64,000 nucleotides of DNA from Euclidia mi (Eukaryota; Arthropoda; Insecta; Lepidoptera; Erebidae): positions 3,585,898 through 3,649,897 of the forward strand of contig OX123199.2 of assembly GCA_944739405.2 (NCBI GenBank), in the 5' to 3' direction. Below, in pieces: positions 23,661-35,647 of the stretch (the stretch's first letter is position 1; the number at the start of each line of letters is the position of its first letter). The translations under genes and the position numbers were made by a program. The notes beneath the pieces were generated by a model that did no database searches, was not told where the DNA came from, and worked only from the letters and a program-made list of their open reading frames with translations.

Positions 23661-23875
23661 CCATCCTCAGCCTTTAACAGTCCACTGCTGGACTAGGCTT
23701 TGAAAGGAGGAATTGGCCTACTATACCACGCTGGCCAAACGTGTTGGTTTGTATCAGGTTTTCCTTCTCTTACAGTGCTGTTCTCTGCCTAATATGCTCC
23801 CTCTGTCGGCTCTTACGACACCCACGGGATGACATGGGGTGGTGACATTCCGTATTCTTAATCCGTCACTACACG
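23661..23875 (-). mobile_element. SINE-A, copy 3
   Basis: The full marker block GTCCACTGCTGGACTAGG and the head end GTCACTACACG are present. A deletion follows ACTAGGC. The target duplication is not clear. Confidence 0.8.
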
Positions 23876-26433
23876 TACATTTTATATATATTTAACTTTA
23901 AAATGAACTATATTTTACTCAAAAAACGTTATTAAATATTATTGTTAATTATATTGCTAATAAACCTATAAAATTATAAAAAATCTCTACGAAACTGAAA
24001 TCATGCAGGCGAGTACCGAGCTGTTTGCTCCATTATTATAAAAATACTTAAAATATTATTAAAAAGGTAAGCTGCAATTGGATGTTTTAAAAGTAGTAAG
24101 TATTCAAAAGTATTAGGATTGTGGCAATGTTTCAGAAACTGAAGTAAAAAAATGTAGGTAACGAGAATTACAGGGAAATCCATTAAGTTCATTAAAAATG
24201 GCAAAACGTTGGTTGAGAGCTAAAAGTGGTTGGACTGCAGAGTTGGGGTTAGAAAACAAAATAACTCTTTGTCCTGCATATAATCCGGTCCATTATAAGA
24301 TTATAACGTCTCTATGAAAAACCTGGTCCATGTTGATAATTGACAAATATTACTAATTACCTTCCGATCATTATTTATTTGTTTCTTTGCCGCGTATCAG
24401 AATACTCACACAAAACTTGTATCTATTATAATTTTATTATATTCTAATATCTAATATAATATACTCCTTCGAATAGGCCGATTGCATTTATTTGGTAAAT
24501 CTGAGAATAGTTTGTAGGTTTTTCTTATACTCGTAGCTGATAAGATTATATTATCATACTCATTATTATCATCATCCCTTTATAAACTGCCTTTTCTGCA
24601 AACAGGTCTCTTCTTCCGAGACAGTTTAGGCCATAGTCCTCATAATCACAAGAGTAATAATATAATTATAAAAATATAGTATTAATTTTATGATTAGAAA
24701 TCATAGAAATGATATATTTACCAAATCAACGTCTGCCAGTCAATATTTCCATATTAATTTCAAGTAAACATATAGCTAAACTACGATACGAAAATCATAC
24801 CTTCAGATTTGTACAAATAAATCAGTTTCCATACAATAAACTTGTTAGTTGCTGATAGGAAAACGTGCTCTCCGTAACGTGACACGAGGGTAAAACGACA
24901 GAAGGTTTCCCTATTTCCTTGACTAGAAAAGCCTGCAAATGAAATGCTAACCTGTATTGTACATGTATTATTTTCTCTTTTAGGTACACTGCCCGAGGGG
25001 TGGACAAAGAGAGATAGTCATCTTTTTGTCATAAGGACTGCATTATAATATAATAATTAGGATTAATATCATAATATTTGACATGCATATCAAATTAGAG
25101 TTGCTTCTTAGGATTTTTTTAAGGTAACCCATATCTATCAGTTGCACATAATTATAATAAGTTGCGTATCGTAATCGATCACAATCTGCAAACTTTAAAT
25201 TGCCAATTAAATAATTTAATATTTGGAGTCAATAATTGATCCGTCAAGTTCCAACGAACCTTTAATCCGTCCGTTCGTCTGGTGCCTATATCTCATGAAT
25301 GTAATCGGTAGCGTAAAAATTGCAGTGCGCTTTTTAATATTGCCACTAAAAGAACTATAATAATAAATACTAGGCAAGTGCGAGAAAAAATGTATACCTT
25401 TTTAAGTCACCGTATGCATTTAAAAATATAAATCTTCAAAGTATGGGATTTGATTTGTATGGAGTAGATAGGATTTTTATATAAATAATGTGGTCATATT
25501 CCATAAATCATATTATGTTTATGAGATAATATAGATCATATTTCACACCAACACAGCACCTACATAAGACTAAAAATTGCATCAAATTCAAGATTTTTGT
25601 TTAGTTTAATATTAATAATTTGCTGTTACATACGATCCAGTAATTAATATTTATTCTTTGACTATTTCTAACATTAGAGCCGTTTTGAATACATATTAAT
25701 TAGTGAATGTAATATTTCTTTTACAATTTTTACTTTGTTAGAACTATTTGCATATAGACAACTATAAGTCGGCATACAAGCAATGAATATATTGTTTAAC
25801 AGATAAAACGTCTAAATATTCAATAAGTACTGTAACTATTTAAACGTATGTACACAGGTTCATTCGCACCTGTCGTGACAACTATTATAAATATTCTGTT
25901 GAAAATTCCGTACATTTCTTCGCTAAACAATGACTACGTTTTATCAGCAAGGATAAATTAAAAAAAAAACGTTAAAAATATAAGGCATAATGTGCAACAA
26001 TTCTATATAATTATGAAACGTCAGTCGTCGTATATATCCACGTGCGATACCGAAAACAATACACTTATATACAGCGCTGCGCTTGTACATAAACATGTAT
26101 GTAGTATCGGTTATTTAATACGCGTTCACTGATTACTGATCACACTAATATATGCCTTATTGAGATATGCATAGTGTGTTAGTGTGCTTGCGGCCTGTGT
26201 CCATGTGTGTGTGCCGATCCGCGCACGAGTGTAGTTAATAGTCAAGTAGAAGCCTGCGCTCCGACTCGCGTGTTCTTTTTGCTATTTACATCGATAACAC
26301 GCTCGTGACAATAAGTGCTAGCGTGACCTGCACCGCCGAGCTGATCAACACTGGACTCACTGAAAACACTGTCTTGACTGACCGGTTCACGTAGGTATGT
26401 ATGTAGCTGGAGCGGCGAGTGGTGCGAGCGTAC
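23876..26433. other. Long non-coding stretch, presumed start of the exon B intron
   Basis: Mostly AT-rich. A degraded LINE tail (CATCATCCCTTTATAAACTGCC ... GGCCATAGTCCTC) lies at 24,555-24,650. Composition rises towards the right, with CpG-richer DNA from about 26,180. In the minus-strand gene this lies just downstream of the exon B donor. Confidence 0.4.
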
Positions 26434-26581
26434 CTGTGAGATAGTGTTGGTGTCGCCGGTGTTGGTGCGGCTGGTGCGGCAGCGGGCCCGGCGGCGGAGG
26501 AGGGAAGAAGCATCTATCAGCTTGTTGAGCCATGGCGGTCCAGCCGGCAGCAGCCGCAGCGCAGGCGGAGTCCGTACCCAT
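26434..26581 (-). CDS. Probable alternative first coding exon (exon B) of a minus-strand gene, partial
   Basis: From the ATG at 26,581 the frame reads M-G-T-D-S-A-C, an Ala run, a second Met at 26,533 (M-A-Q-Q-A-D-R-C-F-F), a Pro run, then H-Q-P-H-Q-H-R-R-H-Q-H-Y-L-T. It ends at a near-consensus donor (CACAG|GTACGC, intron from 26,433) in phase 1. Past the donor the frame stops within 15 codons, so splicing is needed. The frame is also open upstream to 26,932, so the true start is uncertain; the two Met codons given are the best candidates. Pro/His/Gln-rich composition resembles exon A. Both donors are phase 1, consistent with two promoters of one gene. Function unknown. Confidence 0.5.
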
Positions 26582-26935
26582 GTCGATATATCCGTGTTTG
26601 TCTAAGCGGCGTGCGGGCCAGCATCGCGTGCACGCGCCGCCCCTATCCGCCCTGACGCACTCAATCGTTGCTGAAATAGCGGAACCGTAGACGCGACCGT
26701 TCCCGGAGCAGCGCGCGGCAGGATTGAAGGAGCCGGCGGTGCGCGGCGCTAGCACGCTCACAGACACGTGCGCCGGCACGCTCGTCGACACGTGCGTCGC
26801 CGCCTCCGCCGCGCGCGCGGGGGTGACTACCCTACAGCCGAGCGCTACTCGCCGCGTCGCCAACCCCGCGTACATCCCACTCCCCATACAACCGCCTATC
26901 ATACATTCATACAACATACTTACCCCGTACATTTC
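26582..26935 (-). promoter_or_regulatory. CpG-rich promoter / 5' UTR of exon B
   Basis: A GC- and CpG-rich block upstream of exon B on the minus strand, falling off sharply beyond 26,900. It contains GACACGTGCG twice (E-box CACGTG at about 26,763 and 26,789). No TATA box is visible. Overlapping plus-strand frames here are compositional. Confidence 0.45.
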
Positions 26936-27549
26936 TCTACTGATGACATTTCAGTAGGCCTACGTAAAAACATCCTATTTACATGTCATACTTATTACTC
27001 GTCACTAAACTGAATAATATGTTTTTTATTGTGAAAATGTTCGAAATAACACATGACGTCCACGGTAAACAAATTCAATACATTATAGTATAACAATCCG
27101 CTTCATAATTTAGGACCCGTAGCACTACAAATATGGTCGAATGAATTAGTTTTGATAAAAACTGGTTTTAATTAAAATAAAAAATAGTAGCTTAGTCACC
27201 AAAACACTTAAACTCGCCAGCTAATGTGTTCACTTCTAGAATAGCTTGACTGTAGTTTTCAAAATGGTTTAATATAATAATATCGATACAATTTAAGGTA
27301 TTCCCTTATAACTTATCGTTGCGATGAAATCGGTAGTCTTAGACGTAGCCAAAGAATTTAATATTAAGGAAATTGTTATTTCTAGTTGGCAATATCAGAT
27401 AGGTCTTAAAACTGACAGGATAGGTTGCTAGTTTATATTACGTAGGTAAAGGCAGTTCCTAATATCAAAATGCCTTAATATGCTAGCCTCCAAAATTAAT
27501 TTAGAATACATTTTTCAGCAATGTATTAGGTACCTAAGATCGATTGGCC
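26936..27549. other. AT-rich non-coding stretch upstream of exon B
   Basis: Nothing recognised. Confidence 0.4.
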
Positions 27550-27710
27550 TGTTGTTAGTCTAGTGGTCAGTTAACCTAATGGCTACGCCGGTCGTGGGTT
27601 TGATTCCCGCCCAGCAGAATTTTTTGTGTGATGAGCACGATGTTTTGTGTATCTGTCAGTAACGTATCTATAATAATAGGCATGTATGTATGTACGTATG
27701 TTTATAAGTT
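27550..27710 (+). mobile_element. tRNA-like SINE-D-type copy with TATG-rich tail
   Basis: The head has TTAGTCTAGTGGTCAGTTAA and the B box GTGGGTTTGATTCCC, followed by TTTTGTGTGATGAGCACGATG, and ends in ATGTATGTATGTACGTATG. Same body as the piece at 13.2 kb. Confidence 0.6.
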
Positions 27711-27794
27711 TTCTAGTTACTATAGTGCAAGTTAATGCTACTTTCGGATCAGATGACCGTGTGAGAGTTAAACCAAGATGCATTAATTTTATTA

Positions 27795-27975
27795 TTACTT
27801 CACACACTTCAAGGCTCAGTAGTTTAAGAAGTCACATGGTCTTGACAATGTGCTGCTGTCCTAGGTTTGAACCTTGTACTGTGCATAATTTTATGTGATT
27901 GCATTGGGATCTCATTCAATATCTGTCAAAATATTGGAATCGAACGGCCATTAGACCGTGCGTTAAGGGATCACT
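27795..27975 (+). mobile_element. Degraded tRNA-like SINE
   Basis: AGGCTCAGTAGTTTAAGAAG and CCTAGGTTTGAACCTTG resemble A and B boxes; TTATGTGATTGCATTGGGAT follows. Decayed. Confidence 0.4.
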
Positions 27976-28039
27976 GATGTTTTTCAAAACAACAACTGAT
28001 TTAGCTAATTCTAGAATAAATTCTCATCGCTGAGCAAAT

Positions 28040-28722
28040 AGTCAATCTAATCTTAATATATATATTTCTTGTGTGCGTGTGTATGTCACTGAACTCCTCC
28101 TAGATGACTGGACCGATCTTGATTAAATTGTTTGTGTGTGTTCACGGGGACTTAAGAATGGTTTAGATTCACAATTTAGCCCACTGGAAAATGTTTTTTT
28201 TTCCTTAATTTTTAATTTGTATGTAGTTGTGGATTTTGGAATGTTTCACATTGGAACCGACGGACTGCGTCAAGGCGTACGGTAGAGTCAATCGAAACAT
28301 TACCTGAATAATAATATAATAATAATAATAGAATTTTATTTCAGGCAAATCACCCATAGAATAATAAAACATTAAAAATAAAGATTTCGAGTCGACAACA
28401 CATATCTGCAAAGTTCGGATTGACGAGTATTTTGTTCAATTCTAATGGCTCTGACTGACAAATCGCAGTCGCCATATTGGCCACTCTAGCGAAACGTCAC
28501 TGATACCGGATATCATTTTGAGTACTAATAAGACTTAGTACTAAGTAGTTTGTATGTGTAAATACTTTTTGCAGTGATATTTCTTAAACAGTTAAAACGA
28601 CAATTATAGAAGTAACCGCCCAATATAGAAAATTTGTGTTACCTCGAACATAGATGATATATAATACTATAACTAGAGAACCCCGAATTTACGCGAGCGA
28701 AGCCGCGGGCAAAAGCTAGTAG
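28040..28722 (+). repeat. Interspersed repeat H with retroelement-like end
   Basis: Starts TTAATATATATATTTCTTGTG, then TCCTAGATGACTGGACCGAT and GTGTGTGTTCACGGGGACTT, and ends GCGAGCGAAGCCGCGGGCAA followed by AAGCTAGTAGG. Internal AATAATAAT run at about 28,308-28,330. No coding capacity. Confidence 0.6.
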
Positions 28723-29384
28723 GTATATATAAATGTAGTCTTTGTTATCGATCTCCTCCGAAACTGCTTGAACGATTTGTATGATATTTTTGTATGTATT
28801 TGGTGGGTCTGAGAAAAGGTAATAGGCTATTTTATTCCCTTAAGGGTGGCAGAATTTCTTATTTTCAGGCATTTATTTCATTTTGCATAGAGCGCTAGAT
28901 ATATTTATATGACAGAACAATGTTTGCTCGGTAAGTTAGTTAACATAATAAATATACAAAATATTACACCGTGGAAATAAATTGTCAGCACCACCTTAAA
29001 CCGAATGAGCATTGAATGTTTGGTCAAAGACGTACATCCAGCAATAGAAACAATTAGCAACAATATATCGGTCAAATGTACTGAGATATTCGATATTGTA
29101 ACAAATTTATGGCTATTGGAGCCACTGTAATTACCAATTATAATATACTCATTAATATAACATTTCTAAATCCACATATACAGTTTCATTAATTTTACTT
29201 TCTAAGAATTTTTTACCGTGTGATAATTTTTATCTAATAATATATTGAATAATTGTTTTTTAAAATAATGTCAATGGTTGATTAATGAGATTCCGTGGAA
29301 GGTGATTAAATAGTCTGAAACACATACAATTTCCATTTCTATTTCCAACATAATTTGTGGTAAAATTAATTTTATCTTTTATTC
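28723..29384. other. AT-rich stretch with one further repeat remnant
   Basis: At 28,725-28,860 a 'cttgaacgatttgtatgata' type repeat remnant. Otherwise nothing. Confidence 0.35.
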
Positions 29385-29905
29385 ATCTAGGTCACAAGGT
29401 GACGCTTATGAACGCCATTTTTTTAAAGTAAGTTACTTAATGAATCTACATTTACATTTACTGCCTACTATCGCTTGCCCCCTGCCTTGGACAGCACGTA
29501 AATCCGCTAGACCCTGCGTTATGGGGGCTCAGTAACCTTGAATTAACTGACACTGTTCTGAACCATGTAATATCTCATTCCTTAAGGACCATCAGATGGC
29601 AGTCGTTTCGTGGAATAGTTTTAATATTACATCAAATCTGGTTAGGGACATGCGAAAAGTTAAGTCAAGTCAAAATCCTTTATTCATTTGGGTCACAATG
29701 TGACGCTTATGAACGTCAAAATAATAAATTTTAAAATAATTACTTAAAGATTCTACATTTAGTTCGCAAAGCAAGGGCGTAGAACCATGAGAAAGAACGG
29801 GCAATAAAACTCACGGTCACTCTTTTTCATCGCCAGGTTTTGCATAATACACATAATTTACGTTTTGTAAGGTGCTGCAACTGTTACACCTTCTATATCA
29901 CTTGT
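29385..29905 (-). mobile_element. LINE tail fragments around a SINE-G remnant
   Basis: ATTCATCTAGGTCACAAGGTGA at 29,380-29,405 and ATTCATTTGGGTCACAATGTGA at 29,680-29,702 are two copies of one LINE 3' tail in reverse, each followed by CGCTTATGAACG. Between them, 29,465-29,580 carries ATCGCTTGCCCCCTGCC and ACTGACACTGTTCTGAACC, a SINE-G remnant in plus sense. The SINE probably inserted into the LINE tail or sits between two insertions. Confidence 0.55.
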
Positions 29906-30913
29906 ATATATTTAAGCATAATACTTAATTTTAATTTTGATGTTCATTTAGTTAGCCTTCTCAGAATGGACATGGTGAAACAGGAAATGATTCAGCAAAG
30001 TACGTTACTTTGAGTTTAATAGAAGATTCAGAGAAATCTTGACATCACTTTACCGCTGTTTATTGTCTATAACAAATAACAATAATATGTTATCATCGTC
30101 CTAACATTATCGTGGTGCCATTCAACACTTGCGTTGGAACCCTGCGTCTGCTTTTTAATGTAACTAGATTTGAGTGAACTGAATTATATTATGTGTCAGT
30201 CAGTATTGGATGATAAAAAGGCACGTGCACTAATTATTTAAAAAGGCTGTTATGTATCAAATTATATGCTATGTTAAAATTCAAATACAATGTAAATAGT
30301 ACATGTGTGACGCAGTTTTGATAGTATTTAACACACTTTTGGATATATATTTTTACACAACACAAGCTAGTCGTTCGGCCTTTTTTATATTATTTTCTAT
30401 ATATGTATACAAATATGAAGCGTGAGGGATATTACGTTGCGTTATTTAAATATCATGAGTGTATTGTACATGAATACAAAAATTCTCAAAATTATTGTTG
30501 ATAATTATCAGTTCAAATTTTTGAACGCGCCGTATAAATGTCCCGAAAGTTACGGACTTCTGAGGTCACAAACTTAGAACAACACATACCGAAATAACGC
30601 AAGTAAAACCGCGGTAAAAAGCTAGTTCCAAAAACAAGCGACCTCGTTAGTGTTTCAAACTCGCTCCTCGCTAATTCCGTGAACATAGATGCCTATTTTT
30701 ACAGATCAATAAATACACAACCTAATTGAAAGGTAATTTGATAAATGAATTCACATTGATAACAATTATTTGTACAGTGTGGCTGGTTAATAAAGTAACT
30801 AATTGCGGGTGAACTCGATGTATGCAATTAGTGGTTGATTTTTTATGTTTTAGAATATAAAATTGCGTGAAAGATAGGGTTGCAAATATATTACAAAATT
30901 ATGCCTTGCATAT
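29906..30913. other. AT-rich non-coding stretch
   Basis: A short 'ataccgaaataacgcaagtaaaaccgcggt' repeat end lies near 30,590-30,625. No gene. Confidence 0.4.
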
Positions 30914-31173
30914 TGAATAGTTCATCATCCTCCATCAGCCTTTAGCAGTCCACTGCTGGACTAGGCCTCTCCTTTGAAAGGAGGAATTGGCCTACTATAC
31001 CACGCTGGCCCAACGGTTGGGTATAGGGTTTGTGTCAAGTTTTCCTTCTCTTACAGTGCTGTTCTCTGCATAATATGCTCCCTCTGTCGGCTCTTACGAC
31101 ACCCATGGGACGATATGGGGTGGTGACATTCCGTATTCTTAATCCGTCACCACACGGAAACAATGAATAGTTC
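30914..31173 (-). mobile_element. SINE-A, copy 4 with 10-bp target duplication
   Basis: The body is 30,924-31,163. TGAATAGTTC flanks it at 30,914-30,923 and 31,164-31,173, a perfect duplication. It carries the full marker block and the CCGTCACCACACGG end. One of the least decayed copies here. Confidence 0.9.
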
Positions 31174-32253
31174 GCCATAGATCGGCAAAGTGAAGCAACG
31201 CTTGCACAGGTCATTGCTAAGATTGTCGATCGCTTGTCATAGCATTTATATCGTAGCGCTACCGCCCTTTGAGGTTCACGTCAAACCGTCCGTGCCGGTT
31301 CTTGTCCCCGGTCATAACATGTTGGAGGCCTATAAACGGTGGCCGACTCAAGAGATGGTACCTCATCACACACGTACAAGACAAATTAGATTTATTATTT
31401 AATATTCTTATAGCTTCTCGATTTTATTATTTAAATAACTTCCGTACGTTTTTTACAAAGCAAGGCTTATATAACGCATTACTCGATCCAATTCTAGATT
31501 TACAGGAACTGCAGTGGTTGATTTTTATTGACATTTTTTCCAAGAATTTTAATCGAAATATTTTTCACAAAATATTTGTATCGTTCCACGTTACAAAAAG
31601 CTCAGTTGGCTTTGAACTAAATATAATCAAAGTTATATCAATATTTGACATTTCACGTAGCTTCATAGTTATTCATCCCACTATTTATTCTTCGAAACGA
31701 ACTATGTGACGTATTCAATTTACTTTTTCAGTTTTATTTTAAGAAGATTTGAAATTTTGGGTATAATTTTTTAATCTTGAAGTATTATCAAATCATCTAA
31801 GATTATTATCACTTCTTTTCTTTAGAAGCAGTGATTAAATATGTATTGTAATTTAAATTATACTAAACAAAAATGGTTGCGTTCTACAATCTTCTTTGAA
31901 CGAAAATAAACTAACAACAGACTCAATTTTTTTAACGTGTACGGCAGGTCTGTAATTTTATGCAGTTCGCTTCGGAATAGAAAACCACTCAACTAAAAAG
32001 TGCATACGTTTGAACTATTGCCATTTTTAACCAATCAAGCCGTCCAACGTGATCATTTTGATATCCGGTTTAAAATGCACAGGTCACAACGCATGTTATC
32101 CTTTTCTATACGCTAAAAAAGAGAAAAGAAGGCAAACTCGTAATCATACCCTGTACTAACCCATCTAGCCAGCGTAGTATAGTAGGCCAATTATTACTGC
32201 TTAATACCACACAAATTAGGAGAGGCCTATCTCCAGCCATGAACTACAAAAGG
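31174..32253. other. Non-coding stretch
   Basis: A 146-codon plus-strand frame (31,269-31,709) is AT-driven (Phe, Ile, Asn rich) and matches nothing I know. At 32,160-32,235 there is a degraded SINE-A middle (AGTATAGTAGGCCAATTA). Confidence 0.35.
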
Positions 32254-32851
32254 TGCCTCACGCCTGTTTCCCGGAGGGGTAGGCAGAGACTACGGAACGC
32301 CATTTGCAACGATCCTGACATATCTCTCTTGCTTCATTCACTCTCATCAGATTCCCCATGCATGCTCTTCTGTTCAGGGTAGTTCTAACCTGTCCTGTTT
32401 TTTGGATGTCTCAAATCTGGTCAGAGAACGTCCGCCTAGGTCTTCCCCTTCGTCCTGTCACATTCACACTTGCCCTGTATATCTGCTTGGTCAATCTTTC
32501 GTCATCCATCCTCGCCACGTGCCCAAACCACCTTAGCATACCTTTCTCGATGCTTGTCACTACATCTTCTTTTACCCCACAACACTCTCTTATCACACAA
32601 TTCTTTACTCTGTCAGTCAGAGACACACCACGAATACTTCTCGGTGCTCTCATTTCTACAGCATTTATTCTACTTTCATGACTCTTCTGCCATATCCAAA
32701 TTTCACTACCATACATAAGCGTAGGTACTAACACCCCCCTACGCACAGCCAAACGTGCCTTTTTGGACACGGTTTGGCTATTCATAAACGCCTTCAGAGT
32801 TAGTAGTGCCTTTCGTAGTTGACATATAAATATACAGCTACGCATATACAA
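32254..32851 (-). pseudogene. LINE reverse-transcriptase C-terminal fragment
   Basis: A minus-strand frame of 146 codons: A-R-L-A-V-R-R-G-V-L-V-P-T-L-M-Y-G-S-E, W-I-W-Q-K-S-H-E-S-R-I-N-A-V-E-M-R, G-M-L-R-W-F-G-H-V-A-R-M and G-R-R-G-R-P-R-R-T-F, the post-catalytic end of a non-LTR polymerase. The last part continues in another frame to the end near 32,254. It belongs with the 1.6 and 48.3 kb fragments (GTTTCCCGGAGGGGTAGGC end) and forms a subfamily distinct from the 11.1/43 kb copies. The RT palm is absent; inactive. Confidence 0.88.
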
Positions 32852-33035
32852 CGCAAGTCGCTCGACGAAGCCGACGAAATAATAGGCTTAGCCGTAGATT
32901 AGTCGCTTAAACGGCTGCCTGTGTGAATGTGAATTACATTTATTAAATTAGGCTACCGTTAACGCCTCAGAAATAGTCGGCAACATTTTGCTGCGCAACA
33001 TTATGTTTACTGTTTGACATTGTTTTTAATTAACG

Positions 33036-33130
33036 ACAGCGTGATCAAGTGGTTTAAGTGGCTGCATCACCGTTTATCTTCGCCGGGTGTTAGGTTCGAT
33101 CCCTTTGCGGAATGATACTGTATAATCGAC
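33036..33130 (+). mobile_element. tRNA-like SINE head
   Basis: AGTGGTTTAAGTGGCTGC and GTTAGGTTCGATCCC are A- and B-box-like sites. Confidence 0.4.
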
Positions 33131-33589
33131 AATTTGCTGATTCGAGTCCTCGTATTCTTTGGTACCGTTGCTAGAACTTTCGTTTATAGTCTCCTACGAT
33201 ACAGCACGTAGTAGTAGATCAGGATTGACTTTAAAAAAAGAATAATCACTAAAATACTATTCACCTGAAATTTTCAATCAAGGTATACTTCCAACCCTCA
33301 AATATCTGTATTACTTTTTCGAGCCATCTTTATACTCAAAATTCCTTATTATATCCCATACACATTTACTATATACCTGATGTTTCCTATTCCTAGACTA
33401 AACACTAACCAAGATCGATAATATCAATGTAAGTGGGTCGCATACAATTAATATGGCCTCATGTGCTTCTTGCAGCTAAATAGTTGCACATACAAACTTA
33501 TATATAATGCATGTAATTTCTTGCTGTAATTAAGATGCCTTATAAGGGCTCTATTTTTGATTCAGAATATTGATTTTATTGAAACGATT

Positions 33590-33835
33590 AGTTCGCAGTG
33601 GTTTAAATACCTGCCTTACGATTGACATTACGCTGTGTGTTGTGAGTTCGATGCCCGCAAAGAAAAACAATTTGTCAACATCGACCCTGAATATAAATTG
33701 TCCCACTGCTGGGCACGGGCCTCTTCTCACTATGAGAAGGGTCATAGTCCACCACGCCGGCCAAGTGCGGGTTGGCAGACTTCACATATCTTTCGAGAAC
33801 ATTTTGTGCAATCCGGAAATTATTGTGTTTTATAA
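33590..33835 (+). repeat. tRNA-like SINE head followed by a LINE-tail-like repeat
   Basis: 33,594-33,665 has GCAGTGGTTTAAATACC and TGAGTTCGATGCCCGC. It is followed from 33,700 by TCCCACTGCTGGGCACGGG, CTTCTCACTATGAGAAGG, CCACCACGCCGGCCAAG and TTGGCAGACTTCACA, a repeat block common at LINE 3' ends in Lepidoptera. No coding content. Confidence 0.55.
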
Positions 33836-34369
33836 CAGACTAAATAAAACACACCGCGTCTACTGCTTGTTTCATTACATAGATTGCATTTATGCAGTAG
33901 ACAAGCGTATTGCACCGCAATTAAAATTTATAATTAGTTACCTTCTGACCCTAAAATGCTACCATACTCGGTTTAAAATGACAATGTTTTCTTGGTTTTT
34001 AGTCTAGGTCTATTCTGAAAATTTTCTAAATTAATTCATAGTTGTGAATTTAGACAATATTAAGCGGCATATTAGAATTTTAATTTTATTATCTTCTTCT
34101 TAAATGGTTGATTATTGTAATTAACATTACTAGGCAGCAATAGCTTAGTGAAGATACCAACAAACTGCTAAGCAGTTTCCGTATGTTCAGGTAAACACTT
34201 CTGAATACAAGTATCGACTATGCACCTAACTGAGAATGGTAAGTAGTGCGCACCGTGGATTCGAATCCGAGGCTCTTTGCAAAAAATAAAAGTAAAAATA
34301 AAAGATTAAAAGACTGCTACAGTCTTTTAATCTCTACAATAAGCTAGGTATCGCTGCTTCATTTTTAAT
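33836..34369. other. AT-rich non-coding stretch
   Basis: Contains a short inverted AGACTGCTACAGTCTTTTAA near 34,310. Nothing else. Confidence 0.35.
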
Positions 34370-34622
34370 TATAATATTCTACCACATTCACACAACACTA
34401 TCTAGTCCCAAACTAAGCAGAGCTTGTACTATGGGTACTAGACAATGGATAAACATACATATATACTTTTTGTTTTGTAAATACATACATATTATACATA
34501 GAAACACCCAAACCAAGACAAACATCCATGTTCATGCACACAAATATTTGACTTGAGTGGAATCGAACCCGTGACCTTCGGCGTAGCAGTCGCTTACACT
34601 CCCACGGCGCCAACCGGTCGTC
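34370..34622 (-). mobile_element. SINE-C, copy 1 (full)
   Basis: Sense is minus: head GACGACCGGTTGGCGCCGTG, B box GGGTTCGATTCCACTC, a body with ATGTTTGTCTTGGTTTGGG, and an AT-rich tail. Other copies are at 50,350-50,602 and (truncated) 41,108-41,292. Confidence 0.85.
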
Positions 34623-34924
34623 TTATTATCTTGCTATAATTTTATTATCTTAAAATATTGACTAATTCTTAAATGTAACGATTTATTCATGAATGTCTTG
34701 TGGGTCACACGAGGTGTTTTCTCGTGTAGGAATTGAATTCACAGCAGTGTCAGGCAGCAACCCGATTTCCTTCTCAAGAAAATTTAATTTCGGAAATAAA
34801 AATAAGTCAAGGAAGTATTAAACACTATATTATTATGTACCTATGTGTAATGTAGTAAAATAGTAGTATTATTTATAAAACAGGACATTCCCAACGTGAA
34901 TGAACGTTTAAAGAAACAATCCTA

Positions 34925-35085
34925 CGCACTTTCTATGTCTTACGTATTATGGTGATGAAACCAAACAGAGACAGCCTGGCGAAGATCTTTGACAGACGTT
35001 ATTGGGAAGTACGTTTGATCAAGGGTACTGACCGTTGAATAAACGTACTAACACTGGTCTAATACATGGATTGTCGCTATCCGTT
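34925..35085 (+). mobile_element. SINE-G fragment
   Basis: GAAGATCTTTGACAGACG, AAGGGTACTGACC, AACACTGGTCTAATACATGG and GTTTAGGTTACGGAAGCAA align with the SINE-G body. Head and tail are missing. Confidence 0.6.
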
Positions 35086-35436
35086 TAGGTTACGGAAGCA
35101 ATCGCTGAAAAAATATTCTTTGTGTGTAATTGCCCTAGTATTTAGGCTATACGTCTTGAAACTAGGACCTTTAAAAGCCGAACTAAGGAAGAAAGAACGC
35201 GAGAAGACTGCATTGGCCCTAGGGATGGGATAGAGAAGTGGATTCAAAGGACGAGATGTGGCCACGGCGCAAGCCTAGTATTATATTATCAAACCGCCAC
35301 TTCTGACTCTAGATCAGACGGTTGCGTGTTCAAATCACGTCCGGATCACCAATTTGCCATGATGGTTATGACAATAAAAATAACGAGACAAGGTGTCATA
35401 ACGTCTGATTTATTTTGGGTACAATATGGCTTATTT

Positions 35437-35647
35437 ACTACTAGAGGACGCCAGCAGCTACGCCTGCATTCTTTTTTAATTTACCCGTTTTGTCCGATCC
35501 CGTGGGAATTTCGGGAAACCCCTTCTTAGTGCACCCCTACGGTCCCCAAGGAACATACATGCCAAATTTCAGCTTCCTGCGCCCAATAGTTTCGGCTGTA
35601 GCGTGTCTGTCAGTCAGTCAGTAACGCAAGGATTTATTATATTAAGA
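35437..35647 (-). repeat. Interspersed repeat R1, copy 3
   Basis: Nearly identical to the copy at 16,495, including GACGCCAGCAGCTACGCC and CAGTCAGTAACGCAAGG. Confidence 0.85.

Noticed and set aside
26387..26932. 181-codon continuous minus-strand frame as one exon
   Set aside because: Only the part from the Met codons near 26,581/26,533 to the donor looks coding; the upstream part is GC-rich leader without coding character, and the end runs past a near-consensus donor.
31190..31709. 70- and 146-codon plus-strand frames
   Set aside because: AT-driven composition, no start context, no domain, no splice pattern.
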